Origin: Phytophthora hibernalis
Lineage: Eukaryota; Oomycota; Peronosporomycetes; Peronosporales; Peronosporaceae
Assembly: GCA_012656075.1 (NCBI GenBank)
Contig: JAAKBF010000358.1
Location: 62,001 to 126,000 of the forward strand
DNA length: 64,000 nt
Reading direction: 5' to 3'
A program made the position numbers and the translations under genes. Position 1 is the first letter of the stretch; each line of letters opens with the position of its first letter. Below, piece after piece: positions 50,001-62,045 of this stretch. The notes below the pieces were generated by a model that saw only the letters and a list, made by a program, of their open reading frames with translations, was not told the origin of the DNA and did not search any database.

Positions 50001-53000
50001 ATGGGATCCAACAGGGATCGTATTTGCTCCTTTGGGGTAAACTTGGCAGAATTGCATTCGACCGACGGAGTGAGTATTGTCATGTCTAACCAGCTTGAAG
50101 ATGATCTGCGTCGAGTGCTACGTCTAGCACGAGCAGAAGCAAAAGCCAACAAGCTCAAACGTAGCGGTAAAGTCAACAGTACTAAGGTGCACCAACGCAA
50201 ACCAGAACAGCGACATCGGCATGACCAATACCTTACCGGGTCAAAAGGAGAACGGCAAACACTGCTCACCGCCAAGCTGAACGGACTGTCAGCAATTTAC
50301 GGATTCGACGCCAGCTCGAGACACCTTGGAAAATGCGGTAGCAAGTCGGTGCTGCATCACCAACACAAGGATGACCCAGAAGAGGATGATGAAGGTCTGC
50401 AGCAGCGCTTAGATACTCGTCGATCGCTGTACAAACGACACTACACCGGTGCTCTGGCCGATTCCAGCGGACGAAAGCGAGAAATGGAGCACATATTGGA
50501 GGCGGCTGCCCGAGAAGCACGCTCTTCACGTGCGCTTGGAGTGGGCATTGGTGCCGCAATTCTCACAGAATCTCAAACCATTTATGCTGCTAGTGCAGTC
50601 GAGAGTGGGTCAATGGCACTGTGTGCTGAGCGTGCAGCTGTAGTGAAGATGCTCACGTCTGGAACTACAGCAAACCCAGTCGTAGTGGCGATGGCGATCT
50701 GTAGTGAGCAGCATGACATGCTTCCATTCCCTTGCGGTGGTTGTCGTGAGCTTCTAGCCGACTGTGGTGATTTTCCAGTATATCTCGTGAACGCCATTGG
50801 TGAGACTGAAGAGACTAGGAGCTCCGCCCTGTTTCCACGAGCTCGGCATTCGGAGCTGACACAGATAGTAGCTCAACGCCAATCTTCAAAACGTGAACGT
50901 ACTGCAGATAGGTCAAAACCTGCAGTTGCAAGAGACCGAACGCCTCTGGAGGTGAAAGATTGGACAACAGAACACGTTATACAGTGGCTTGAACGAGACG
51001 TCGAGCTTCCACAGTATCGCGACGTTATCGAGCGCAACGCTGTTGATGGCTGCACCTTGGTCTTGCTTGAGGCAAGTGATCTGCAGTTGTTGCTAGGGAT
51101 CACGCACCCCTTGCACCGCTCGAAGCTTCTTACGCACGTGGATCGACTGCGAGATCGGGAACTTCTTGCTCGCGGCTTGGACTACACCCAACTCGAAGAT
51201 TATTTGGCTGTACTTGATATTGACCGTGTGAGTGCAGTGGCGCAGCTCAAAACTACGTTCGACCGTCTCGATGCCGACCACGACGGGTTTCTGGACTTCA
51301 ACCAGGTGAAACAAGCTCTTTCACGTCTTCGCTGCACAATTCCGTCCGTGTCCAAGGAAACTGATCCTGACGCGAATGCGGTCGAAGCTTCAGCCCAGGC
51401 AATAGAGCGCTTACTGCACAGCGAAGATCTGTTTGGTAAAGAGGTTGCTACCTCGGGAAAAGTATCTTTTCCAGCGTTTGCTCGAGCCTTCTCGAAATTG
51501 GCCACGCAACCTGCAGACATGCCAGCAGTGACCCAAGGAGCGTTTGCAGTGCATGCTTTTGGTCCTAAACTTCCTGTACTGGATTTGAGTAATCTGCGGA
51601 AGTGTTTTGAGCAGCATGCTACACAAGGCACATCTCTTCATGAACCAGGACTGGTTCGGCTGCTGACGGAGCTTGGGCAAAGCGAAGCACGAAGTACAGA
51701 AATTGCTTGTCGATGGTTGGACGCACAGGACGAAGTCGACGAAGCGAGCGAGGTCATGAGCTTTGCTCAATTCATCGCAAGATATGCCAAGCTCATAGAC
51801 AACAATACTGCTGAAGAGGGAGTGGAGGCCACCGGTGTAGCGAGACTGCAGCAGCTTTTCACGTCTTATGAGCCAGTGCACTCCACACGATGGAAACCTC
51901 GGACTGTGGTGCAACGTGCACTATTAACGCTCTTTCCGACAGTTCCAAACGATGAGGTGGGCGTTTGGTGTGCAAACTTCTGGCCTTCCAAGTTGCCAAA
52001 AGCGAGCGGACATGATAACAGCGGATCGAAGACGCAAGCGACCACGACTTTAAGCTTTCCAGAGTTCACGTTGGTTTGCTTGGAGTTTACCGCGGAGGCT
52101 TACGCACGTGAACAGGAAGCAGCCACCATTAAACTCTCTCTGCGTAACGATGCATTGGTTCATCATAGTCGTGTGGTGCACTTGCACAACTCCGGTCACG
52201 TACGCATGTGCCCCCAATTTCATAATGACACGATCGAACCAGGCAGCAAGCCACACCCATCGAAGACACTCACACTTCAAGAAGTAGGAAAAACTCAGCG
52301 TCGAATTGCCCGTGACCGTGACGAAGAGGATGGAAAACGCGCAGATAGAGAGAGCAAGGCCCAAGACAGCGATGACGATGGTCAAAACCAGCAAAATCGA
52401 AGACGAGGACGACGTGAGCAGCAGGTGGACAAGGTCTTCAACCGATTTGCTGGGAGACACGGTGTCCAAACTCCTAGTACCAAAGATGACAACTCAAAGC
52501 AAAACAGCGGCGATGACGAGGAAGATGCAAGTTGCATGCTAAACGCAATCGAAGCGGCCCAAGCGGCTCTGGAGCTAGGTGCAGCCTTGTCACGGGAACA
52601 AGTACTTCGCTTTCTCGAGCGCGAAGGACTGGGTAGGATACGTCGACGAGACATTTCGCGCTCAGCATTCCACCGGTTTATGAAGCGCCTTGACGCCAAC
52701 CAGTGTTTTCCACGAGACCTTCTCCTTGATATTGTCGACGAGCCCAGACATAGTCAACCACGCGAAGCTTCTGCGTCTTCACGTAAAAGCCACCTTCTCA
52801 GCAAGAGTCCGCGGCAGCGTGCATACAAGAGCAAGCCGGACTACGACGAGTTCTTGAGACAAAAGCTTGCTCATTTTAACGGAACTCAGTGGAAGAAGGA
52901 AGTTGATGCACTGCGACGCAAGAAGCAGCGGAGTGAACAGTGCCTTACGAAGAAGGGCAGCAAAAAGCATAATCGGAGCTCTCGTTACGGTGTTCAAAAG

Positions 53001-54154
53001 AACGCCAGTGACGATGATGGCAAGCATGATAGTGATGGCGAAGGCGAACGTGACAGCGACAGCACCGGCAGCACGGCATCTGAGAGCAGCAGATCGAGAG
53101 CACGCCGTCACCACAGAGCATCCCGCGTCTCGCGTAGTCGGAGTCGCTCGAGGCATGAGCACAGACCAAAAAGACAACATCACTCGAGCTCATCCGAAGT
53201 CTCAACAGAGACTGATACATCTTCCACTGAGAGCGTCCAACCGTTCACGCGTCTCCGAAGTCGACGTAGAGGCTTTGAACCAGGAGCTCGGGTGGCAAGC
53301 ATGATCCATGGGCGTGGTACCATTGAGCGCGTGTACCGAGACTATTTCGTAGCTGACGTCCACTTTGATAGTGGCCGTCACTTGCGCAACGTCGATTTCA
53401 GCGGGTTGCGTGTGCTTGATCCCGAAGACGAGTTACTATGTGGGACTCCAAAGGCCGGTTTCTACGTGGGTTCTCGTGTCAGCGTGGCTCACAAAGGCAC
53501 CAAGACTCGGCGACAGGGTAAAGTCGTCTTGTGCCGTACCGACGGAACCTTCGACGTCTTGATAAACGAGTTCGGCGCAGCCCAAACGCTGAAGCGGATT
53601 GCGCGTAGTGCTCTAGTCCTCGCTAGCGTTCAACACACTGTCTATCGCGTTGGAGCTCGGGTCATGGTCAGACAGCGCACCGAGTACTTGCGAGGAAAAG
53701 TCTGCACGTGTCGAACTGACGGTTCGTACGACGTTAAGCTCGCCCGCGCCCCCATAAAATTATCCAACGCCTTGCATCTGAGATGCTAACTCCTGACGAC
53801 GGAGAGGATGGAGACAGCGACGACGATATCGACGAAACCGATAAAGATCCCCCAGCTACGTCAAAGGCGACGCCTCCATCCAAGAAGGTCGATTCCGACG
53901 ACGACTTCGAACCGGAATTTACTCGTGGGGACCGCGTCGAAGCCCGATTCGGCGGACAGGCCGCCTACTACCCTGGCACCATCGAGCGCGTGCATCCCAA
54001 CGGATCGTGCGATATCTCATACGACGACGGCGACGAGGAAGAGCGCGTGTCTCCTCGCCTCATCCGCTCCAACGCCACACGAAAACCGACACCTCCCAAG
54101 AAGAAACCCTCCTCCGACAACGGGTACGAATCCGATCTCTTCGACAGCGACTAA
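50001..54154 (+). CDS. Cytidine-deaminase-like / SAM / EF-hand / RS / Tudor-like multidomain protein
   Basis: N to C: a basic head; a zinc-dependent cytidine deaminase domain (residues ~150-280) with both metal motifs, CAE in SMALCAERAAVVK and PCGGCRE; a SAM domain (~315-385, VKDWTTEHVIQWLE); EF-hand (FDRLDADHDGFLDF) and further EF-like helices; a long charged stretch; an RS/SR-rich segment (SRSRSRSRHEH); and about five Tudor/Agenet-like beta units (GARVASMIHGRGTIERVY, YVGSRVSVAH, RVGARVMVRQ, RGDRVEARFGG). One frame change near 53750 (a C5 run) joins the main frame to a further ~120 residues ending FDSD; without it the last Tudor-like unit is lost. Start at 50001 or 50082. The deaminase resembles the free-nucleoside CDA type. 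The function of the whole is unknown; the RS and Tudor-like parts suggest RNA or chromatin. Confidence 0.78.
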
Positions 54155-54262
54155 ACAACAACAAACCAATAAAAGCACACAACTCACCCTCTAGAGCTCA
54201 GAAAAATATCTATTGAAGCAGGCACCTGCATCACCAACCGCAACCGAGAGAAAAACGTCAGT

Positions 54263-54971
54263 TTAAATCACCGCGCGGTACGTCACGTAGCGGCCAGCCG
54301 TCTCGGACGGACGGATGATCTTGACCACCTGGCCACGGTTCATGCCGTAGTAGCGGGCGATGGGGTCCGTCACCTGCATGCGGGGTAGCTGCGAGTCACG
54401 GATGCGGTACCTCTTCAGCAGCGCCGCCTTCTCGTCGCGGCCGAGCACGCGGTGTACAGGCACGAGCGTGTGTTCGGTGATGTCCACGAGCAGCTCCGTC
54501 TCCTTGAAATGCTCGATCTTGTAGCGAGGCGCCATCTCGTTGAGCGCCTGACGGGCGAAAGGCGTGATGCCTTCCTGCACCACGAGGATGGCCTTGGTCA
54601 CGTTCTCGTCCTTCATGCGGTTGCAGTAGTTGCGGATGGGCTTGACGCCCACCTTGGTGTCCTCCGGGAAGAAGACGAATAAATTATCGCTCGGGTCGTC
54701 GATCTTCTCCACCAGAATCGTCATCATCTCGCGAGTCGGGTTCTCTCCGAACTGCATAAAAGTCAAAACAAAGAGTCGAAAACAAAGTTTCAAAAGGTGT
54801 CAGAATAAAGGTCGAAAACGACAATAATTAAAGACTGACCTGTCCGTGGAAGGCTTCGGGCGTCATGACCAGCTCGTTCTCGCTCACGATGTAGCCGCGG
54901 TTGTGCAGCATCTTGACGGTCGTCTTGCGCACGCGGTAGAGTCGAGAGGCCTCGGGAGTCAGCTCTGACAT
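54263..54971 (-). CDS. RPB5: RNA polymerase I/II/III common subunit RPB5
   Basis: Exon 1 54840-54971 and exon 2 54263-54751; the 88-nt intron has GTCAGT donor and TATGCAG acceptor. 206 residues, the normal size. The N-terminal jaw domain reads LYRVRKTTVKMLHNRGYIV; the strongly conserved C-terminal assembly domain reads LVPVHRVLGRDEKAALLKRY, then LPRMQVTDPIARYYGMNRGQ and a VTYRAV end. Shared by all three nuclear RNA polymerases. Stop-to-stop distance to the convergent deaminase-Tudor gene is 108 bp. Confidence 0.97.
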
Positions 54972-55106
54972 GGCAATAGAGAGAGGAAGAGAGCGAAGGT
55001 AACAGCGCTTTCGAGTGAATTATGGACTGCTGGAGATTTGGTACCAGTCAAGAGGTTCGACGAGTTGATTGGCTGAAAATAAGAGTTCACGTTAGTGACA
55101 GGGCTT

Positions 55107-57112
55107 CTATTGGGTGTTGGTGTAGCGCATAGTGACATGTACCCATTTGGAGGTGTCGTCGAAGGCACCACAAGAGGACACAATGGGCATGGCGTCCGTG
55201 ATGACTTTTTCAATGGCGCGTAGCACATGGAAACGAGAGTCGCAGTCGATCACCAATTGCGGAGCATTGGGAAACACGTACGACAGTCCGTTGACGTGCA
55301 CGAGATCCCACACGGTCAATGGTTTGCGGTCTCGCAGCTCTTGGACAGTAGCGTGAGCTTCGTCCAGCAGCTCCGTGTGCACCGACCAAGGCCCGAAAGT
55401 GTAGAATTCACCGGCTGCAATGGGGTACTTTGCAGCGACGTACACTTTGCGAGGGAAGAACCGGTCGCGGAAGATGACGAGCTTCTTGTCCTTGGTCAGG
55501 AACGACCGGTTGCCCTTCTTGAGCGTGACCCACGAGCCCACCTCGGCGTCCTTGTTCTTGTGCTTGGCCTTGCCCGCCGGACCGGCCTCCAGACGCTCCA
55601 ACTTTTGGATGAGTTCGTGTAGAGGCTTATCGCGCACCATGCTGTTGCCCATGATGGAATGACATACCTGGCGGAACACCTCCTTCCACACGAAAAAGGC
55701 TGGTCTGAGAGCAGTCCGCAGTCCACCCACACGGCCACTTCGCTTTGGCCCACAGATTTCATGATAGGAGCTAACACTTGGGAATCGACGAGCTCAGCGC
55801 ACTGCGTAGACTCAGCACCAAGTGCTGATAAGTTGTTGAGGAATCCGTCGCCGTACATGTCTCTGAGCAGAGGCACGAGGTGGTTGCGCAGCTTGCCGCG
55901 CGTGCTCCAGTTCGGCGTCGTGTCCTTGAAGTACGGCACGCCGTACCGGTGCGCAAACTCGAGGATGACGTCCTTGTCAAAGTCTAGCAGCGGACGCCAG
56001 ATACGCACGCCGTTCACTATACTGCTGGCCGCCATGCCGTTCAGGTTGAGTAGACTCAGTCCCTTCATCATATTCGAGATGATGTTCTCCTGTACGTCGC
56101 CCCTATGGTGGCCGAAACACATGCCCGGGGCATTATACTTCTCCATAACCTCCGCATACGCCGAGTATCGGATCTCGCGCGAGATGCGCTCATAGTCATC
56201 GCGCTTTGTTGTCGCTCGCTTCACCTCATCAATCCTCCGAACATGGAAAACAATTCCAAACCGTTTACACCAGCGACGTACGTAGTCACACTCCGCTGAA
56301 CTCTCAGCGCGGTTCCCATAGTCCAGATGTACCGCCACAGTCGTAAACTCTCCATGATTCTCACTCAATTTATGCAGCAGGTAGGCCACCACCATCGAGT
56401 CGACTCCTCCCGACAGCGACACTGCCAAGTGCGAGTGTTCACGCGCCTTCATCTGCGTCAGGTACTCGTCCATGGCTCGATACAGTCGATTCCTGGGCAT
56501 ATCACTCTCGTCCGTCTCCATGAACGCTCGTTCCAAAATGTCATCGTCCGAGATCCCAGTCGTCATCTCCTTCTCGGAGCCTCCTCGCAGATGCTGCAGT
56601 CTGCCGGTGGTCGTGCGTCGGAACTTCTCCAGTAACTCTCCGTGCTGCTCCTGCAATTGGCGACGCGCTTCAATAGCCGCCAGTACCTCCTGCAGCCGGT
56701 CGGGCGTTGGCGAGTGACGCAGCGGCATCAGCGCGAACACAAATTGAGGCACAGACAGCGTCTCGTGCCAGCGGTTCGGCAGCAGGTTCTGCTCCACAAT
56801 TGCCAGCGCGTGCGCGTCATTGCGCTTAAGTTGCTGCTCGATTGCCGCAACATTGCGGTCCCTATAGACATGTCGGGAAAACTGGTCCAGCACCAGAATG
56901 AGCGCCACGCAGGCGTCAACCGACTCCTGGCGCCAGTTTTCGAGCTCTCCGGCCTCTGCGCGTGTCAACAAAGCGCCAAATTGTTGCCCAACTTGAGCGT
57001 CTGTCTGCCGCTGTCTATCGGAGCCGTCGGCGGTGAACCACTTGGCCTTGTGCGTCTCGCGCGGGTCGCCAACGAACCAGAAGCACATCACGTCCTGCAC
57101 CTCGCTTGTCAT
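55107..57112 (-). CDS. DUF924 domain fused to TilS/MesJ-type PP-loop ATPase
   Basis: Residues ~1-190 are DUF924 (VMCFWFVGDPRETHKAKWF ... LILVLDQFSRHVYRD). After a linker, residues ~235-450 are an N-type ATP pyrophosphatase with the PP-loop SGGVDS, VHLDYGNR, FGHHRGDVQENI and WSTRGKLRNHLVPLL, as in bacterial and organellar tRNA(Ile)-lysidine synthases. The C-terminal ~195 residues are without a clear match. One frame change at 55693-55697 (an A5 run, T5 on the coding strand) restores DQPFFVWKEV, so I read it as a missing base. About 670 residues. No obvious organelle presequence is visible, unlike a typical mitochondrial TilS. Substrate not provable. Confidence 0.85.
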
Positions 57113-57244
57113 CTTCGTCTATGGGGATTATTGGCCAGTGGTAACTTTTGCAGGGTATAATTGGACGATAAAGGGATGGAACGAATTTTGACAAATGGGA
57201 GATGAATGGTACAAGTTGAAGTTGTGTACCACTACGGTTGGTGC

Positions 57245-59225
57245 CTATAGGCCCGACTGGATCAGCGGCTTCAAGTACTTTTCGTAGCCTTCTGTGACGT
57301 CTGTCTGGCTCAGTGGTTCGTCGTCGACGCGCTTGACTAGTGCTCGGTAGATGTCGCCGTCGTAGCCTCCGATGGTCGAGTTCAACTCAAAGTCGCTGAA
57401 GTCCCACGCGTCTGTGAGCAGGATGCAGTTCTTGCGAACGATCGACAGGAGTCGAACGATCTGCTCGTGGACAACCGTAACTTGGTTAGAGGAGAGGTAG
57501 TCGTGCTGCCGGAAGACCCCGAGCGACTCGTTGACGAGCCACGCGCCGAAAAGCGAGCACAAGTTGGCGAGCGCTGTCTTCTCGTTGCCGACGGGGAGAT
57601 TTTCGATGCCATTCACGAAACCTTCCAGCAGCAGCAGCTCGGTGTGGGCGACAGATGCGTGTGTCATGAGGATCATACACGCGTTGATGTCGTTCTTGGT
57701 TGCTTTCATCGATTCTGCTAGTGACCTAAGAGCGCGGGTGGCTCGAACACGGAACGCCTCGAGTAGCACGTCAAAGTCTCCAAACTTTTCGGGAATATGA
57801 GCCTTGCATCGCAGCCTCACATCTGTGTACGTCTTTGCATCGTTCAGGAATTGCGTTGACTTCGCCTTGGAAGGTAGCGAAACCACTACTTTCAGCAAGT
57901 ATCGGGCGTGTTGCTGCACGAGCACGTCTGAAGTTCCCTCGAAAGTGTTTGCTCCAGCAATTTCAGCAAACAAGTGACCGAGATTGCTTGACTGAGAGAA
58001 GCCATGGCCACCGCAGAGTCGACGGCAGGTCTCGATGCCTTCTGCGGCCTTTTCAGCGACCCAAGCTTTGAGTCCGGACGACACTGCGTGGAGTTCCGCC
58101 AACTTGGACCCAAATCCTGCGTCTCCACTCTTGATGCTCTTGAGCGCCGAGTCGTGCATTTTCACTACGGCAGACCCAGCAAAGCGCGACGCGTAGGTGA
58201 TGGCAATCAACGGGAACAGAGCGTGCTGCTGGTTCTGGTAGTCGAGTACCTGGAACTCGCCCTTTTGCTTCGACTTGCGGCCTTGGATACGAGCAGCGCT
58301 GAATCGCGCGGTGATTGTCGACGCCGCAGCGAGGCGTTCGCCGAGCAACTTGATCATATTGGCGCGCACTTGCACCATTGTGAGATACACGAGTTTGTCG
58401 CTCTTGGGCTTGACGAACGTGCCATCCGGTAGCACCGCAGCGTACCGCATCATCATGTTCTCACGAGGAATGCGAACCTTGTCGAAGGAGCAATCACCAT
58501 TATCGATGGCATTGAAGCCAATTTTCGGCCCAATATCACGCACCTTCACACCAGGCATCGGGTTGTGATCCTCAAGAGAGCGAACTTGCATGACGAACGG
58601 CTGCAAGCCGACATCCTTGCCATCCAGCAACAACCGAGCGATCACAATGGCATGCGTGGCTGTCTTACCCAAGCACCCAGGCCACCACTTGCGACTCGTC
58701 AACGTCGGCGAGTGGATGACGAACTCCTGAGTGGACTTGTCGAACGTAGCAATAGTCTCAATTCCCTGCACGTTAGACCCATGACCCAACTCTGTCTGGG
58801 CGTAGGCTCCAATGATTTGGTAGTTTTTGGCAAGAGGCAGCCACTTGGCTCGTTGGACGTCCGTTCCTTGGTTCTCGATCGGCGGGATGAACATTCCTCG
58901 GTGCAGGTCGAACGGCACTTGCTCACCTAAAGCATTCAGCAGTATGGTCTGCTCCTCATCGGTGTAGTTGACGTTTTGCAGTAGCTTTACGTAGTTGAAG
59001 GCCTTCTTGAGTCCGACGTTGTAGCGCTCCCAGTGGTTGCGGTAGACCATGTCGCGGTCCGACAGCACTGGGTGCTGCTCGATCATCTTGACAAGCAGCT
59101 TAGCGTCGATCGTTGACGACCTTCCCACCTCGTAGTAAATTGGTGAGCTCCACTGGGTCGATGTCGCCATTGGCACGCTCCTTCTTGAGCAGCAGCGGTG
59201 CCAGGTCTTTGAGCTCCATGGGCAT
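57245..59225 (-). CDS. Acyl-CoA oxidase (peroxisomal beta-oxidation)
   Basis: FAD enzyme that oxidises acyl-CoA to enoyl-CoA with H2O2. Start ATG 59223-59225 gives MPMELKDLAPLLLKKE, then VELTNLLRGG, the usual acyl-CoA oxidase N-terminus. Core: GCYAQTELGHG-like AYAQTELGHGSNVQG, TLTSRKWWPG, IDNGDCSFDKVRIPRENM, RLCGGHGF and the FAD-proximal EGTSDVLVQQHARYLLK. About 660 residues. The end is QSGL, which is not a standard PTS1 (SKL-like), so targeting is unclear. One frame change near 59110 separates the first ~40 residues from the rest; without it an internal start would drop the conserved N-terminus. It follows the DUF924-TilS gene in the same direction, 132 bp away. Confidence 0.92.
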
Positions 59226-59252
59226 CTTGGAAGTAGACTAAATATGACGGGG

Positions 59253-59268
59253 AAAATTGGAGAATGAG
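59253..59268 (-). promoter_or_regulatory. Oomycete initiator element before the acyl-CoA oxidase
   Basis: Coding-strand CTCATTCTCCAATTTT, matching 15 of 15 positions after the first base of the published oomycete Inr consensus GCTCATTYYNCAWTTT. It lies 28 bp upstream of the ATG at 59225, supporting that start. Confidence 0.75.
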
Positions 59269-59280
59269 TTGAAAAATGAG

Positions 59281-60172
59281 ACCTTGGTCGTTCACGAAGA
59301 CAACAGCGAGATGTACCGCGCGTGCCACGCGGCGTGGTGGTTTCCTCAGGCAGGACCGCCGATTTACAGCAGATGCTACCTGGATACCACTACCATTGAC
59401 GATCCCAATTAGATCGACATCACTTAGCTACGTGCTCGCACCAAGGCGAGTTTGCGCTAGATTGTCTTCCTGAAAACTGGAAGAGGCCAGGGATTATGTC
59501 AAGATGGCCCGCCGGGAAAGCCAGAGAGAAAGCACACCCGTCCAGGCGTCCGCTGTCCCCTGAAAGCAGACTGCTCCAAATACGCGAGCATCCTAGTCAT
59601 CCGGCCAAGAGTGCGCACCAATCTGACTTGGTCAACGGACACACGTGCCCTTCGAGGAGTGCCCCCGTAAAGCCCGAAGTATCGAACCAGCAGAACGAGA
59701 AAGCGAGGCGGAGAAGAAAGATACAGTCATGGTGGATGAGGAACCTTACAGAGATCTTCTATGTGATAAGTAGCTTGAATAGACCCCTCTGATTCTCTCT
59801 CTCTCTCTAGCTACGTGTCGCTTGTAACTTGCGAATGGCGTTAGAGCAGGCTGCCTAAAATCGGGCGTGTGCCGGTTTAGCCGGATTAAATCTTATTCCG
59901 GCGTTTTCAATTTATTTAAACCGCCGTCTGGAAACACGAGCTTCCAGCCTGCTATGTCGCGATTTATCCATCGGTTATGCGTCTAAGATACTCGTACAGC
60001 TTTGCTGGGAATCCCCTCCACCGAGAGGTCCGCGAGACCCAAGCATGTCCATTTTTAAAATAAAAGCCTTTTTATCGGGGCTATTTTTGTAATTAACTTC
60101 ATTTAAGTGCGAACAACCATGATGCATCGGCTGCACGAACCTTCTAAAACGTCTTATGTGTAGCTGTCGTCC
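59281..60172. other. Intergenic spacer with a TC microsatellite
   Basis: No gene recognised. A short TC-repeat tract lies at about 59793-59808. Marks the change from the gene-dense block to the transposon-rich right end. Confidence 0.4.
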
Positions 60173-61100
60173 TTGAAGGCCTGCTCGAGTTGGGCGATAT
60201 GGGGTAGTCCACGCGCCGCAGCACGTCCACCTCGCGTCGCACCGAGGCGGCCAATATTAGTACGTCTGCTGTTGGCCCATGAACGGCGATGGCAACAACC
60301 TGGGCATCCTACTGAGTATCTGGCGCCCGGCGGTCCCCGTCTCGGCTGTTATCACGAGCGAGTTCGAGTCGTCCAGGCGCCGCGGCATGCAAGATCGCCA
60401 CCATTTCGCTATGCAGCGCTTCCGCGTCATCATGGACGCCGTCTTGTCCGTCATCGTGCTGGCCGCCGCCAAGAACAGCATCCTCGAGAACGGCGCGTCA
60501 CCTCTCAGCAACCCGTTCAGTGTAGTGTCGGCACTGGCGGCTGTGTACTGGTGGATCAAAATTCCGGAGACGCCGCGATACGCTATGGACGTCCTTAAGG
60601 ACAGCGCGCGAGCAGCCACGCTCAAGGTGCTCATCGGCTGTGCGGCCGTGTGATTCTTCCTGGACATCGGATGCTACAGCACATCGATGAACATGTCGAT
60701 GGTGCTGGAGATCATCGGCCACGGTAGCGCCGCTTCCACGGGCAACCAGAAGACCTACGACGACCTGTGGAACCGCTCGGTCGGCACGGCCATCATCAGC
60801 CTGGTCGGCACTGTGCCCGGGTACAGGTTCACGGTCTTCTTCGTGGAGAAGTGGGGCCGCAAGCCCATCCAGTACATGGTCTTCGCGCTGCTCACGCTTC
60901 TCTTTCTCTTCATGAACATCTTCTTCAATGATCTCAAGACCGACATCGTGGCCGCGTTCGTCGTCATGTACTCGTTCGCGCAGTTCTTCTTCGGCCCCAA
61001 CCCACAGCGGTGCGCTCGACAGGTCACGACATCTCCGCCACGTCGGGCAAGGTCAGCACCATCATCGCCGCGCAGATCTCAAGGTGGTCGGTTGTGATGG
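60173..61100 (+). pseudogene. PHO84/PHT1-type phosphate transporter pseudogene
   Basis: Recognisable MFS phosphate-transporter pieces: SAVITSEFESSRRRG (about 60336-60380), KIPETPRYAMDVLKD (60557-60602), and a late segment VGTVPGYRFTVFFVEKWGRKPIQYM. There is an in-frame TGA at 60651-60653 (before FFLDIG). The sequence jumps from FFFGPN straight to a frame-shifted STGHDISATSGKV, so the conserved stretch between (thr-rich TTTF.. to ..FPTRxR) is deleted. The N-terminal third is also missing. GC-rich codon use like a normal gene suggests recent death. Confidence 0.75.
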
Positions 61101-62045
61101 GCGAGGGGTTGGACACTTGGCTCGTCGGTGCTTGCTTTGCTTGGTTGTGTCTGCGTCTGCGCTCTAAATTACCGATCAGGACTGGTGGTAAGGAGATTTT
61201 TATATTACGATTTTAGCCCTTACCAAACGTCCGGAATGAATAATCCCGCGCTGATTGGCGGATTATTTTCCGGCGTGGCACTGTTGACTCTATTGCAGCT
61301 TTCCGGACTGGCGTCCGAAATCTGCCAATTACTTTGGGTTCTACAGTAGAACTTTTACAGTAGAACTTTTACTCAAAACTGCATTGCGCGATTGGTTGAA
61401 TCTCCGGCGGTTTGACTGCCGAATTCACACTAAGTCCGATTCGTACTTACTGTGACACATGTGCTACTTTGCAAATGACTTGTAATTTGTATGTGGCGGT
61501 TAAGCGAACTGCCCAAGATCTGCAAATTTGGACGGAATTCACAATACATTAAACACACATTGCCCGTAACAACCCGCCCTTTTCTGCGGTCCGCGGTCTG
61601 TCGGATTTTGCTAAATCCGGTTGGATCGACCAATAGCATTCAATTTAACCACGGGGTATCGTTGAAAAGGTCTTTTTGTGAAATTTTCAGCCAATGACTC
61701 TGCAATGTTGCCAAGTTGCTCAAATTTGAAAAATCGCGGGAAATCCGCAGGAGGGATATACGTTTGGATTACACTCTGAAATAGAATAATTTAGATGACT
61801 TGATTAAAAAATGCCAGCCACTACGGGAAAATCTGCTGCAAATCATTCAACTGTTGACAATACGACCGACCAAGATCTTAGCATTCAGTTATCAGACGAC
61901 TTATCTGCAGTGGATGGAATGCTGTACTGCAAATAGAGTCGTCGTTAGCTGTAGAATATTCATGCGAAATTAGCGCTTCTTAACGGTTCTGGATGATAAG
62001 AATTTGGTCGGCTTCGATAACTTCGGATCCAAAATGATTTGAGAT
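61101..62045. other. AT-rich spacer with a 14-bp tandem duplication
   Basis: ACAGTAGAACTTTT is repeated back to back at 61343-61370. A short ATG frame at about 61811-61935 (MPATTGKSAANHSTVDN..) could be a stub of the copia gag that should precede the next element. No LTR boundary was identified. Confidence 0.35.
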
